From contig QNQO01000546.1 of the NCBI GenBank assembly GCA_003290165.1, forward strand, positions 248,001-312,000: DNA of 64,000 bases, written 5' to 3'. This document shows positions 1-12,052 of this stretch, one piece after another. This DNA comes from Berberis thunbergii (lineage: Eukaryota > Streptophyta > Magnoliopsida > Ranunculales > Berberidaceae). The position numbers and the translations under genes are program-made. How positions within the stretch are numbered: position 1 is the first letter of the stretch; the number at the start of each line of letters is the position of its first letter. The notes beneath the pieces are model-generated. The model was not told the DNA's origin. It was given only the letters and a program-made list of their open reading frames with translations, and did not search any database.

Positions 1-1443
1 CCCAAATTATTTCATCAACACTCACAACCACATCATCCTAATGTGACATCCCACAGACTAAATGCTCATATCTCAAATACTGAAAAAAAATAAGTAAAAC
101 TACAAGCACAAATTTAAATTTTGTCCTAGAGTTGTTACACATCCAAGCAATAAGTGCTAAAGACACAAATAATACATTGGTTAAACATCATAAACAAATA
201 CCAAAAACACATAACCAATTACCAAATAAACAAACACCGAAAACACATAACCAATTACCAAATGTTGGTGAACATTTCTTCACAAAGATCAAACTGAGAG
301 AGACTATATAAAAAAAAATATTGAAAGGGGTAAAAGAGAACTCACCGGAAAGATCGCAAACCGTAAAGGATTGCGCAATGGATCCACGCAATAGCCCATC
401 ATAGTCAACGCCATCATCCCATTTCTCTCACTCGTCAAGCCATCACCACCAAAAATCATGACCCCTTCCATTTGCCCTTCAACACCATATCACTCTGCAA
501 ATCATTCAGCCATCAAACTCTGTCTTGAATCAGTCACTGGATGATTCCATTTATGACCTCCTCCCTTGCAGATTAGTCACCGGGCAGTGACAACCACTCC
601 ACATCCCTTCGTCCTCAACCACAAACCATCATCATCGTTCCCTTCTCATCCCTCTTATTTGCAGCCAAGTACAACCATTTCGCCAACCTCAATTGTCGTC
701 CTCCTTTTCTCACAAGCAACACAGACAGTTCGCCTCACTCAATCCAGTCACTTTCTCAACCTCGGAAAACCCTTCCACAACGACAGTTAACAAATCCTCT
801 CTCCCGGCCTAATATCGTATCCCATCACCTGCATCTCGCTTGGTCCATTTCTCTCATTGTTTGGTTTCTTTCTCACACAACAGATCATAAGAAGAGAGGA
901 GAGGTTGTCATCTCTTTCATGCAGACCTCTTCTTCCAGTCACAACAATTCCATTCACACCACACAGTCAAGCAACATTCACCCTCGCAACACCCAAATCA
1001 CAACAAAGCCATAACCCCTTCCTTCATCTTCATCACGCCATTCCCCATCGCCGCCATCGAAATGCAACAAAAGAAAAGGAAAAGAAAAAGGAAAAAGGAA
1101 AAGGAAAAAGAAACGGAGGAAGCAAAAGGTTTAGCTTTTTTTATTATTATTTATATATATGGTGGGTGGTTATTCGCCCTCATTGAACTTTCGAATGCAC
1201 CTACCTTCTTTCACAAAATAAAACCCTAATCATTGGTTAAATAAAAGCCCAAAATCAAGCCCAAATACAATTGAGTAACAATCCATCAACATTAGGGTTT
1301 ACAAATTTTTGGCTAAATACACACACACTTTTTATTTTATTTAGTAATGGCAAACAAATTTTTTCCCAATAAATGAGATTACAATATACGCCACAATTAA
1401 TAAATAAGAATTTTCATATTTATTTAATTAGGCGGGTATTACA
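1..1443 (-). repeat. 3' LTR (partial) of the 1-4881 element
   Basis: This is a direct repeat of 3505-4881. The minus strand starts TGTAATACCCGCC at 1443. The rest of the LTR, matching 1918-3504, lies outside the window. It differs from its partner by scattered substitutions and a roughly 15-20 bp length difference near 410-440. Short ORFs here (for example 188-391 and 857-1186) are low-complexity translations and not genes. Confidence 0.8.
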
Positions 1444-1917
1444 ATATATACAACTCAAAAGAATCTCGTCCCGAGATTCGGTAGAGGAAGGAAAGTTAAG
1501 CGAATTTCGAAAAATACAACTTGTCAAACAAAAGAAGATTTTAAAATAAAATTTTCAATTGAATTTTAGTTGCATAAAATTTTATTGCCATTGGAAAAGT
1601 AGGGGTGTTACAATATATACAATTCAAAGGAATCTCGTCCCGAGATTCGCGAAAAGGGTTCACTAAAGATTCAAGATAACAAACTGCTACAAGAAAACGA
1701 CACGAAATAATGTCATCCACTATTGACATTAAAATAAGTTAGTCACAGAAATCTCATCCTGAGATTCACGAGGAAAAAGAAACAATAATAAAAGTTCAAG
1801 GTTCACCCTTGTCACTTTGTCTCTAGACATTCACACTACTACTCTCCCATATCCACATTCCGAGGATCACCTAGACTCTACCCCAGCCTAGGCTAACCAA
1901 ATGTTCTGATGCCAAAC
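1444..1917 (-). repeat. Interior of the element with three copies of a near-palindromic 19-mer
   Basis: The interior is non-coding. The near-palindrome GAATCTCGTCCCGAGATTC occurs at 1461-1479 and 1630-1648, and a diverged copy lies at 1749-1767. On the minus strand the first two are followed by about 20 bases of shared sequence and then TGTAATACCC or TGTAACACCC. This is how the 3' end of a gypsy element meets its LTR, so the interior looks like piled-up 3' ends. Confidence 0.6.
1903..1916 (-). promoter_or_regulatory. Primer binding site (initiator-Met tRNA type, degenerate)
   Basis: The minus strand reads TTTGGCATCAGAAC, one base after the LTR end. It matches the common plant TGGTATCAGAGC site with a few changes. 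It sets the orientation of the element. Confidence 0.6.
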
Positions 1918-4881
1918 TGTCACGCCTCGATTTTTGAAGAAAATGAAAATCTTAAAATCCACGTAGGATTATCAGTTTCCCCCAAAACTCGGGGCGTGAA
2001 AATTCAATAACAACAGAAACAAATAGCAGCAACAACTAAACATCTGAAAAAAATAAAAATCTAACCCGGAGAAGACTGGCATGGCTAGCTCACTAGCGGA
2101 ATTCCAGTAACGCAGCTCAAAATCTCTAAACCTGAAAGACTAATCGGCTACATTCCAAAAGGAATGTACCCAAGAAGCAAAAGCTCGCTTGGGTCAGCAA
2201 TAAAGCTGGTGTGAGAAATCTTCATCCCAAAATCAATAAATCCGCACATGACAACATCAAAATAAACAATAAACAATAACAACCACACATCAGGTAGTTC
2301 CTCCACGAGGCAAAGATGTTATCATCCTAACAAATAAATATGCATTATTTATTACTAATAAATAAAGTTTATGAGTTATCAATCCTCATAAATGCAACAA
2401 CTATACAATTCATAATCATATTAGACAATTATTGAAATATTAACAAAACACATTTTTCTACCTTTAGGAAGACATGTAGTTCTCATTCAATGGTTGAATG
2501 AGCATTTTGTTTCTTCCTTTAAGGTAATCATGCACATACAAAAAAAAAATCTCGATTCTTTTCCACAATCACACTATCCTCCATGTGTCGAACACACCTC
2601 ACCCAAGTGTGCCTCCCTTGCCATCGAAACCACTCGGAGCGTACATGTTCCAAGTGGGGTGTCATCTCAAGGAACATGTCATCTCACCCGAAGTTCGATC
2701 ACTGGCAAGTATTCTTCCTAAATCTACACGTACAACCGAACTCACAAGGAACGGTGCACCGATATGCAAGCAAGTCTGCATACCATAATAATATCACACA
2801 TATACAAGCAAATCTGTATACAAAAACTCATTTTCTTTTCACATTTTTTTTCTTCGGAGTTGTGGAACAGAGCATACAAAAAAATATCAACTAAAACTCA
2901 AAACTCTCATCTCTTTGCATCATATGAAAACAATGTGCATACCAATTCACATAACAATACAAATACTCAAGCTAAAACAAGTGCTCAGTTAAATTCCAGC
3001 CAATATCTAATATTTATTTAATAAATATAAATTAGCTGGAATGCGAGTGCAGCCCATAGAAATTCTCAGTATTGAAAAAAAAATACAATTAAAGTAAAAT
3101 AAAATATGTATATGATCCATTCATGTAGTGAAAGGATCTACTTATATCAAATTATGTTCATTAGTTATTCATGCATATATAATATGCTAGCTTATAGTAT
3201 AACACAGAACCATGTAATGAGGAGCAAAATTCAACATATATGATCACCAGTCCACAAAAGCTTACTTTAAAAAAAAATGATTCTTCTAAACTTGTCTTGA
3301 GTTGAATTGCAAACCAACTAGTGGTTTAAACCAATAAACTTAAGCTCAATCCCCCGATCCAATCTAAATGATGAGGGGTTCATCTTAACGGATGTATCTA
3401 AACCAAAAAATGACTATTTGTTTGTCCCTTTTGATTGTACATATAGGCTACTAAATAAACAGTAAAACTTAGATCTTCACAACCAATTTCATAACTCTCA
3501 AAACCCCAAATTATTTCATCAACACTCATAACCACATCATCCTAATGTGACATCCCACAGACTCAATGCTCATATCTCAAATACTGAAAAAAAAATTAAG
3601 TAAAGCTACAAGCACAAATGCAAATTCTGTCCTAGAGTTGTTACACATCTAAGCAATAAGTGCTAAAGACAGAAATAATACATTGCTTAAACATCATAAA
3701 CAAATACCAAAAACACATAACCAATTACCAAATAAACAAATACCGAAAACACATAACCAATTACCAAATATTGGTGAACATTTCTTCACAAAGATCAAAG
3801 TGAGAGAGACTATATAAAAAAAACATATTGAAAGGGGTAAAAGAGAATTCACCGGAGAGGTCGCAAACCGTAAAGGATTGCGCAATGGATCCACGCAATA
3901 ACCCTTCGTAGTCAACACCATCATCCCATCACCACCAAAAATCACGACCCCTTCCATTGCCCTTCAACACCATATCACTCTGCAAATCATTCAGCCATCA
4001 AACTCTGTTTTGAATCAGTCACTGGATGATTCCAGGTATGACCTCCTCCCTTGCAGATTCGTCACCGGCCAGTGACAACCACTTCACATCCCTTCATCCT
4101 CAACCACAAACCATCATCATCGTTCCCTTCTCATCTCTCTTATTTGCAGCCAAGTACAACCATCTCGCCAACCTCAATTGTCGTCCTCCTTTGCTCGCAA
4201 GCAACACAGATAGTTCGCCTCACTCCATCCAATCACTTTCTCAACCTCGTGAAACCCTTCCACAATGACAGTTAACAAATCCTCTCTCTCCCGGCCTAAT
4301 ATCGTCTCCCATCACCTGCACTGGTCCATTTCTCTCATTGTTTGGTTTCTTTCTCACACAACAGATCAGAAGAAGAGAGGAGAGGTTGTCATCTCTTTCA
4401 CGCAGACCTTTCTTCCAGTCACAACAATTCCATTCACGCCACACAGTCAAGCAACATTCACCCTCGCAACACCCAAATCACAATAGAGCCACAACCCCTT
4501 CCTTCATCTTCATCACGCCATTCCCCATCGCCGCCATCGAAATGCAACAAAAGAAAAAGAAAAGAAAAAGGAAAAAGGAGGAAGCAAAAGGTTTAGTTTT
4601 TTTTTTATATATATGGTGGGTGGTTATTCGCCCCCACCGAACTTTCGAATGCACCCACCCTCTTTCATTGGTTAAATAAAAGCCCAAAATCAAGCCCAAA
4701 TACAATTGAGTAACAATCCATCAACATTAGGGTTTACAAATTTTTTGCTAAATACACACACACTTTTTATTTTATTTAGTAATGACAAACAAAAATCTTT
4801 TTCCCAATAAATGAGATTACAATATACGCCACAATTAATAAGTAAGAATTTTCATATTTATTTAATTAGGCGGGTATTACA
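1918..4881 (-). repeat. 5' LTR of the 1-4881 element
   Basis: The minus strand begins TGTAATACCCGCC at 4881 and ends GCGTGACA at 1918. Its first ~1.38 kb is repeated at 1-1443. It holds no convincing coding sequence; ORFs at 2494-3021 and 4026-4705 are AT- or C/T-rich translations without recognisable domains. Confidence 0.75.
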
Positions 4882-6318
4882 TACTGTGAGTTCATGGAAA
4901 GGGATGGAGAATCAAAGTTGAGCTTGATGGGAGAAACGATTGAGAGTGGGGGATGAGAAAAGAGAAAAAAATTGAGAATTGAAAGTTTTTATTTTATATT
5001 GGTGATGCCAAAAAATAGGTGGTGTTTGTAATACAAAAGTAGTGGTGTTATATAGAAAGGTGAGGGTGGTGGTATCAAGGAAGAGTACTGGTGTTGTGAA
5101 AAAGTAGGGCCTAAAATTATTTAAAAAGAGGGTTATTGCAATCACTCTCACTTCATTATAGATGCAAAAAAGCTATCGTAATCGATTAGTTATGTTGGTT
5201 AATCGTACTTTTGAAAAAAAAAATCATGCAGTTGTAGATACATTACTCTAAGGTAGGTCGTTGGCGAAACGTGTAACATGGTAAATGCCTCTTTTCCGTT
5301 CTTAAGAAGCTACATAGACAAAAAAACCCTTACAAAATAGATCCCAAGTCAAATTATAATAAACAAATGGACGCCAAAATCGAAATGACCCTTAATTTTT
5401 AACATCTATAAGTTGGTCAACACAAGTCAACTAAGATGACTGTGTCATTTTAGACCCCAAACTAAAATCATTTTCAAATTGGACCCCAAAATCAATTACT
5501 AAAAATCAAATAGACACCAAAGTCAAATTTACCCTACATTTAAATTTGATATTTCATATATTTCAAATCTATATTACAATTCATGGTATTTTAGTATTCA
5601 TTGCTGACTGGGACAAAGTCAAATCGAAAGGATTAGAGATAAGAGATGGTTATAATTAAAAGTTGGGAAATGTATTGAATTTGAATGTTGAGAATCATTT
5701 CTTATGATGATATATTTGTAAACATAAAACATATATAACGGTAAAAATAATGAAAAAGTTTGTAGAATGTACATGCGGTGGAGAGAGAAAATATTGTGTT
5801 TTCCTTTTAGTAAAATGAAAATTATCATAACTATCTACATCGTTATCAGATTTTGGAAAACTTAGTATCGTTGTAGTGCATTTTTGAAGATTTTTTCAAC
5901 AAAATCAATAATCAATACAAGCGCTAAAATTTTAAATATATATATTTTATAATGAAGAAAACGTATAATGTATTTCACGTCTTTAACATAGACGGGTCAA
6001 TCACACCAGAAAAAAAAATGAGTCGAAAATCTTAATGCACATTTAAACAAAAACACTAAACTTCATGTTTTGGCGAATTCAAAGATTGAGGGAGAACTCA
6101 TTTTCGGCGTTAAAATTTTTCCCCCAACTGATTCAAATTTTACTGAGTTTAACCTTAAACTTTATATTATATATTTTTATCTTAGAATAAGCTTACACTT
6201 CAATACTGATTGAGAGCGAAAATGAGGATAGTGACTGACATTCTCTAATTTAATATACAAAATGCACATTCTTCTTCAAACTCTCACATATTCGGGATTC
6301 ATGATAGAGGATCAACAA
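4882..6318. other. Intergenic DNA between the retrotransposon and the CCD7 stop codon
   Basis: AT-rich sequence. Around 5330-5560 there are several degenerate copies of a 'GACCCCAAAATCAA'-type phrase that look like decayed repeat DNA. The last few hundred bases should contain the CCD7 3' UTR, but I found no clear polyadenylation signal. No gene is supported. Confidence 0.5.
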
Positions 6319-9109
6319 CTAGTCACGTGCAGCCCAAAATCCATGAAAACCGAGCGGAAAATTCAAGTGTTTTGGAACCTCAAGCCTAGCCACGATTGCA
6401 TCATCATCTTCTCCTATCCGTTTGGGATCTAAAATTATGAGGTAGCATCTCTGTATTGAAACTGCATACTGAAAGCAAATAACACCATCATCTCATTCAT
6501 ATCAGTTTCATATGAAGTCAACTTCCAGGAGCCTAGATTTGCAAGTAACGATGCAAAACATGAAAAATGTGCATTTTGTGCAATGTGCATTGGAGATGTT
6601 AATTTTTTCCAAAAAAAAAAAAAAAATGTGGCAGAAAGAGTTGATCATTACCTCTACAACTAATAGGTACCCGTCTTCCTCTTTTTTCCCTTTGGGGACA
6701 AAGATTGGCTCCCCAATGAATCTTCGATTACTGACCGTCCAGGTGGCAACCGACCTTTTCAAGATATTGAACTTTACCACTGTGTCAAACGGAAAATGTG
6801 GCAAGTTTCGACGTGAACCAGAAGAAGTAGCAGCATATATGTAAGTGTTTCTACGGTTAGCAAAAACTGGGTTAATCGCTGGAAAATCTGATGGTTGCCT
6901 CCAATTGTTCAATGCTTCTACTGAGCATTTCTCATGCATTCCTTCTTTGTTGAATTTGATGGTCACCTTCATTTACCAAAAACTCATGATGATTGATACT
7001 AGATCCCCAAACATATTTTACATAGTCAAAATTGAAGTAATTTACCTGGTTTAGGTGAGGTAATGTACCCTTCTCTCCTTCTTTTGCATTCATGAAAGAA
7101 GGATCTAATTTACCACTTTCCCAATCATATCCTGTGAAAATAAAAAATGAAAAAAAAAACAACAACAACAACAATTGAGCGAAGCCGAAATGGTAAAAAG
7201 TCGTCTTTAAGTTGACGAAATAACTACTGCGAAAAGGGAAAAGCTGATATAGTTACCAAACATTTTGTGGAAATTGAACCATTGATATGAGCAAGCAGCA
7301 ACATGTAAGCGTAGTTGAAAATTCCCTTGGATATCTGTTTGCTCAAAGGCATTGCCAACATGTAGTAGCCACATTTGCTCTGGCATTGTGATGGGCACTC
7401 TCCAATCTCTGTCCATGATGGTGTTTCTATTATCTGCTCGAACACGCGGAAACATGTACATGGGAGATCTGGGTTTGCTTGGGTCTACAGACAATGCTGA
7501 TATCATTGGAAATAACCCACTCACTGCAAGCATTGATCCTGTAAAGTTAATTAGAGTTGTTAGCCCAATTATCCCATTTCATCAAACACTCTGTTTCAAA
7601 CTTTCAATGCAATATGGATATACAACAAGTGTTTCACATCTATGCCCAGAATCCAGTGTAGTTACTTGCCTGGAATGTCAAGCTTGATGCAATTGCCAAA
7701 CAGAATATAATGTGAATCTGTGAAAGCCCAATCATGTATCATCAGGTGCTCGGGGATGTCAAAACTGTGTTGTTGTACTAACTTGAAATTGGAATCAAAC
7801 TCTGCATACAAGTAATGTGAAAGTAACAATTAAAGTAATAGATAATGAGTAATGATCTTTTTTCATAAGTGTTAGCAAATGCAATTTACATAACAAAAAA
7901 ATTGTAATACCATAAAAGGTGAAATTGCTTCTCGGGAGCAGCATATCTTCAACATTGCATGAAACCAAAAGAAGCCTATCAAGCTTCGGATCTATCTTGT
8001 AATGTGACAATAGTCGCTTTGGAGGCATCTTAAAAATCCCTGTTCAACCAACAAAAAAAAAAGTTACTTTCCTAATTATACATGCACGTGTCTACTTGGA
8101 AAAAAGAAAAATCATTTAGATTAACCGGCTTCTAGTGTTATAAATTTCGACAGAAACTTGCGAAAATGGTAGCAGTTTTAGATCAAATCAGTGTGAGGAA
8201 GAATTGCATGTACATGTGATAGGACAAATAATGAACATCTGAATACGAGTCTCAGGACGCCCCACTCGAGATTTGCATAACATATTAATTCTTTACCCGA
8301 CGGAAATGGAGCATATGTAAGTTGGATGGTGATTACCGTGAAGTATCGGCTTCACCAAAGTAGCAGCAACATCCCAAACACTGCGGCCACCACCATGAGG
8401 AGGTTGTTGATCTTCCATTGGGGGGACACAAGAGAATTAGGACCATCCACCACATCAAACTTCCCAACAGTCTCCAAAGTCCGAGAATCAATCTCATAAG
8501 GATCTCCACCCTCCCAAAAACACAACAACCTCCCTCCCCACTTCACCACACTCGTATTCGCTACATTCTTCATCACCTTCATGTTCCCAACCTTCTTCCC
8601 TCCTTTCAATACCGAAAACGGCCCACGGTGAGTAAACCGCCACCTACCAGTCTCCCGGTCACTCTCTTCCACCTTGGCTGCAGTATCAATATACCGTGCT
8701 GAGTATCTAACCTCTCTGCTCTCTGTATGGACATGAAAGGCTCTAAGGTAGCCATGTCCATCAAGGGGGTGCACTGATGAGCCATGGTCATCCGAGAAGA
8801 TACCAGGACCGGTGAGGTAGTAAGTTCCCGATGGGAAGTCAGATGGAAGTGCCCCTTCTACTACACGGAGACTTATGGGTTCCACTGTTTCAGAGCGTTG
8901 AGATACGAAGAGGAATTGGTAGTCCCAGTAGGCAGCATCGATGGTATCTGTATCATTTTCAACTAGTTTGATTGCAGGGGGTGATATTAGTGGGGACGAT
9001 ATGCTGGTTGAGACTTTAGAGGTTGCTGGAAGTAATGGAGCCGCGAATCTTTGGGCAGTTTTTTAGAGAAGAAGTGATGAGCAGTAGTAGTACTAGAAGT
9101 TGTTTGCAT
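6319..9109 (-). CDS. CCD7: Carotenoid cleavage dioxygenase 7 (strigolactone biosynthesis), seven exons, two apparent one-base frameshifts in exon 1
   Basis: CCD7 (MAX3/RMS5/D17) is a plastid non-haem iron enzyme that cleaves 9-cis-beta-carotene at the 9',10' bond to start strigolactone synthesis. Minus-strand exons read by eye: 9109-8337, 8039-7911, 7801-7670, 7538-7257, 7131-7046, 6966-6652 and 6468-6319 (stop TAG). All phases agree. If both exon 1 shifts are corrected the product is about 622 residues, normal for the family. Family phrases seen include FPSGTYYLTGPG, HPLDGHGYLRAF, MPPKRLLSHYKID, LPRSNFTFY and RRFIGEPIFVPKG. The four presumed iron-binding histidines are present: about residue 271 (LSHYKID), 324 (LMIHDW), 405 (WLLHVGN) and 615 (GFHGFW). 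The Ser/Thr-rich N-terminus suits a transit peptide. I chose the ATG at 9109 because it lies ~93 bases below a TATA box; the ATG at 9217 is above that box. Oddities: a six-base A run at 9059-9064 and a six-base C run at 8420-8425 (minus-strand sense) each need one more base to keep frame, and intron 3 has a GC donor. Confidence 0.93.
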
Positions 9110-9201
9110 TGTTGCCCAATTTCTTCTTCTTGTCTTGGAAGATGGAAGAAGAAGAAGAAGTTCCTTCTCGATCTGGCCTTTCAACTTGGCACTAGCCAGT
9201 G

Positions 9202-9208
9202 TTATATA
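9202..9208 (-). promoter_or_regulatory. Probable CCD7 TATA box
   Basis: The minus strand reads TATATAA about 93 bases upstream of the CCD7 ATG at 9109. That would place transcription start near 9170 and leave a 5' UTR of about 60 bases. The element is seen; its use is inferred. Confidence 0.55.
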
Positions 9209-9644
9209 ATACGTCAATCTTACAAATTAGCGTAAATGCTCATTCTATTTACAAACATAGCCATTGGGTGCAAATTTTCAATTTCAAATTAAGGTGAAGA
9301 AAATGGTGAATCTGTAGAGCTTGGGGAGGTTGGCTATATTCTGATCATGTGGCCGGAGACTCATCCTGACCACTTAGTTAATTATTTGTAAAAACCTGTG
9401 TGTGTACATGGGATTCAAGCAAGGCAACTCAATAATTGAAAATCAAAATGCCGTAATGGATCATTTGTGCCTGTAGATACTTTTTTTTTTTTTTTTGTCA
9501 AATCAAACATTCATCTTTGATTTAGTTAGAATTTAGGAATATAGAATTGATCAATGCCCAAGATGTTGAGGGGTTTGCATGAGAAGCAATTTGGCAATTA
9601 AAAAGTTATGCAAGGGCATATATATGCATATCTACAAAAATTCT

Positions 9645-9766
9645 GGTGAGGAAAACAGCAAGGGGGAGGGGGGCGTCCATCCCCCCGGGATGCGTGCATT
9701 GAAAAGTTAAGCGTGCATCCTGAGGGGATGGACGATCCCCCCTCCTCCTCGCTGTTTTCCTCGACA
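9645..9766. repeat. GC-rich inverted repeat (foldback) upstream of CCD7
   Basis: The left arm, about 9645-9692, contains GAGGAAAACAGC, then a G-rich stretch, then GTCCATCCCC. The right arm, about 9711-9766, is its imperfect reverse complement, ending GCTGTTTTCCTC. The arms are ~45-55 bases, separated by ~20 bases. The block is strikingly G/C rich against the surrounding AT-rich DNA. It could be a small foldback transposon or a structured regulatory element. I saw no convincing target-site duplication. Confidence 0.75.
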
Positions 9767-10757
9767 CTTAGATGGGTTCACATATCTAAAATGTTGAAAC
9801 ATAAAGTAAGAATGAAAACGGAATGGTTCATAAACACAATGATTAAGGTCTTTGATACCAACTGTGCTTAGTTGATGAGATACTGCCTACAAAGTGACAA
9901 ATACCCCATATTGGACTCTGTCTCTTTCACTCACACTCTCTATAATTTTGCTCTCATTGGATGGATCTTTCCATTACGATTATTTAAAAAATTAAAAAAA
10001 TAAAATATTTTGAGTGACGCCATGATCCTCCTCAATACAAGCCAAATGAAGAAAGCCGTCCAAATTTCAAATACTTAACAATGAGTTTTACAGACTCATC
10101 TGAAATGGACAGCCTAACCCCACATAATAGCCATGTTTGGATCTACGGACAACACAAGTCACAATCAGGAACAGACATTGACCTTCAATAGGCCGTCAAG
10201 TCAGGTGTTTGTGTTTGATTTTTGGAAGAAAAAAAAAAGTTCATTTTCACCAATTTTTTTTTTTTCATTTTCTATGTTGAGGAGGAATTGTTGAGGAGAA
10301 GAGAAGAATTGTTCAATGAGGCTTTGAATATTCAGACGTTGATCTCTCAAGGGCTTTGAGTCGATGAAAGAATTGTTAGTGATCGGAAAAGATCGAACAA
10401 GGAAGAGTTTTCTTAGGGGGAGCTTAAACAAAGTCTTCCCACTTCAACCGCAAGCCAATTCACCAATGGAAAATTTTCTTTTTCCTAGAAAAATCAAACG
10501 TTAGAACACCCAATTTTGGGGAAAAAGTTTTCTTTTTCCGTGAAACACTAAAAAATCAAACACATTAAGCTGATGGAATTGTAAACGCGATTTATACACT
10601 GACGATCATTTACAATCTGACATTAAGAGTTGTTTGGGTGTGGGGATACAACTTGGACAGGCCAATGCATTCAACCTAAAAATTATTAGTTCAAATGGAG
10701 AATGAGAAATCTATAGGTTGGATAAGTAATCTATGGGTTGAGAAAGTTCACTCTGAA
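9767..10757. other. Intergenic DNA between the CCD7 upstream region and the tandem array
   Basis: AT-rich, with homopolymer A/T runs. The stretch around 10440-10560 repeats the phrase TTTTCTTTTTCC with AAATCAAACG, a pattern often seen in plant miniature elements. No coding sequence is supported. Confidence 0.4.
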
Positions 10758-12052
10758 TTGACTATTTTGGGTCAAGCAATAACCCGATCCCGACCTAGTT
10801 CAAACCTGGACCAACCGGTTCATGTTTTTTTTATCTCGATCCCAGACAGGTTGGAACCTGGACGAAACCAGTTTCTACAAATTCAGTCTCGGTCCGTCCC
10901 GATTACTGTAGCAAACTCAAACCAAAGCTCAAGCCCAACTTATCTTGCACACCCAAACCAAACCAAAGCCCAAGCCCTCATTTTGCACACTACAAAGCTA
11001 GGGTTTTTATTTTTCTTCCCTTTCTCACCTCCACCTCTGTCTCCACTATTTTCTTCTTTTTCTCACCTACACCCATCTCGTCTTCACCCCACATGACATC
11101 ACTCTGCACGCCTCCTTCTTTTATTTGTTTTGTAGTAGAGATAGAGAGGTCGTGTTGGGTTTGTTTTCAGGAGGAGGTGTTTGTGTTGGTTTAGGGTTTA
11201 CATCCACTCCCTCAGAAGACAAATCATGGATTTTCATGAGGTTACAAGGATTTTCTTCTCAAGGATTCAAAGTTAGAGTCTAAAAATTTGTTTAAGATCA
11301 TGGGATTCCTCTTGATTCAAGGCCATGGTGAAAAGGAAATGGTATGTTTTGCTATTAGTCCTGAAATCCTTCTTCACTCCTCATCCTTCAAGCCAACAAG
11401 CAACTAAACCTTTCTTTTTCTTTTTCTTCTTCTTTTTCTTCTTCTTCTTTCTCTTAGTTCAACATAATCAACCATGCAACAACACCACCAATCCCTTCTC
11501 CTTCTTTCCTTTTCATCCAACAAACCCCATCTCCAATTCTAGGCCCACTTCTTCAAGAGATAGAGGTATCTGCTTCTCAGGGTCTCTTTGATTTTCTCAA
11601 CAACTTTGAAAACAATAGACCAAACCCTAATTCTAAACTCATTGATGACTACCAACTGCAAGATCAATTGTGTTACTTGATTGAAGGACTGCGTATCAAG
11701 AACACTAATGATCTCTTCTACCCGAACACCGCTACAAGTCCTACTAACAATAGTGAAGATGTTATCTTTCCTTCTATTATTGAGCGAATTGGGTTAACAA
11801 CGAGCAACACAGAAGAAACATCTTTGTCAACAATATCATGTCTTCAACCAGTTTGTGTTTGAAGGTTTTTGTTTAGAATCTTTGGTGCCCCTTCTATTTT
11901 TTTTCCTTCTGTTTATGTTAAAAAACCAAGAATAAATTAGGTTCCATTCAAAAAAAAAAATTTGAATAGGGATGGCATGGTTCCATCCCGATCTGGGACC
12001 AATCGGGTCTGCCTAGAAAAAATTTGCTATCCCGGACCGTGCCCACCCCTAG
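10758..12052. mobile_element. hAT-like DNA transposon fragment, copy A
   Basis: The right end is the reverse complement of TAGGGGTGGGCACGGTCCGG, ending at 12052. This is a typical hAT terminal pattern, preceded by subterminal GGGACCAATCGGG repeats. Similar GATCCCGACC and CCAACCGGTTC motifs occur near the left edge, but the left terminal repeat itself is missing. The middle holds a C/T-rich stretch, a TTC repeat (11409-11455) and short ORFs around 11540-11862 that recur in copies B and C with changed frames. I do not recognise their protein sequence; they may be a captured host fragment. Confidence 0.55.

Larger units (their letters stand above)
1..4881 (-). mobile_element. Non-autonomous LTR retrotransposon with ~3 kb LTRs and ~0.47 kb interior (3' LTR cut by window edge)
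   Basis: The sequence from base 1 to 1443 recurs at about 3505-4881 with small indels. On the minus strand both copies open with TGTAATACCCGCC. The right copy continues down to 1918, where the minus strand ends in GAGGCGTGACA, and is followed at once by TTTGGCATCAGAAC, a degenerate initiator-Met tRNA primer binding site. This gives a 5' LTR of 1918-4881, an interior of only 1444-1917, and a 3' LTR that starts at 1443 and leaves the window. No gag or pol is visible inside, so the element must depend on proteins from elsewhere. The LTR ends resemble those of large-LTR gypsy elements (TGTAATACCC start, GGCGTGACA end). The family assignment is inference; the repeat and primer-site geometry are seen directly. 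Confidence 0.8.

Noticed and set aside
8418..8702. Plus-strand ORF over CCD7 exon 1, and another at 7352-7687
   Set aside because: Shadows of the minus-strand CCD7 coding sequence.
6319..9109. CCD8 or NCED instead of CCD7
   Set aside because: Phrases such as FPSGTYYLTGPG, MPPKRLLSHYKID and RRFIGEPIFVPKG and the seven-exon layout fit CCD7; NCED genes are usually intronless and the CCD8 N-terminal signature is absent.
11325..11591. Poly-phenylalanine ORFs, also at 17142-17513 and 22039-22398
   Set aside because: They translate TTC microsatellites, and the frame changes among copies.
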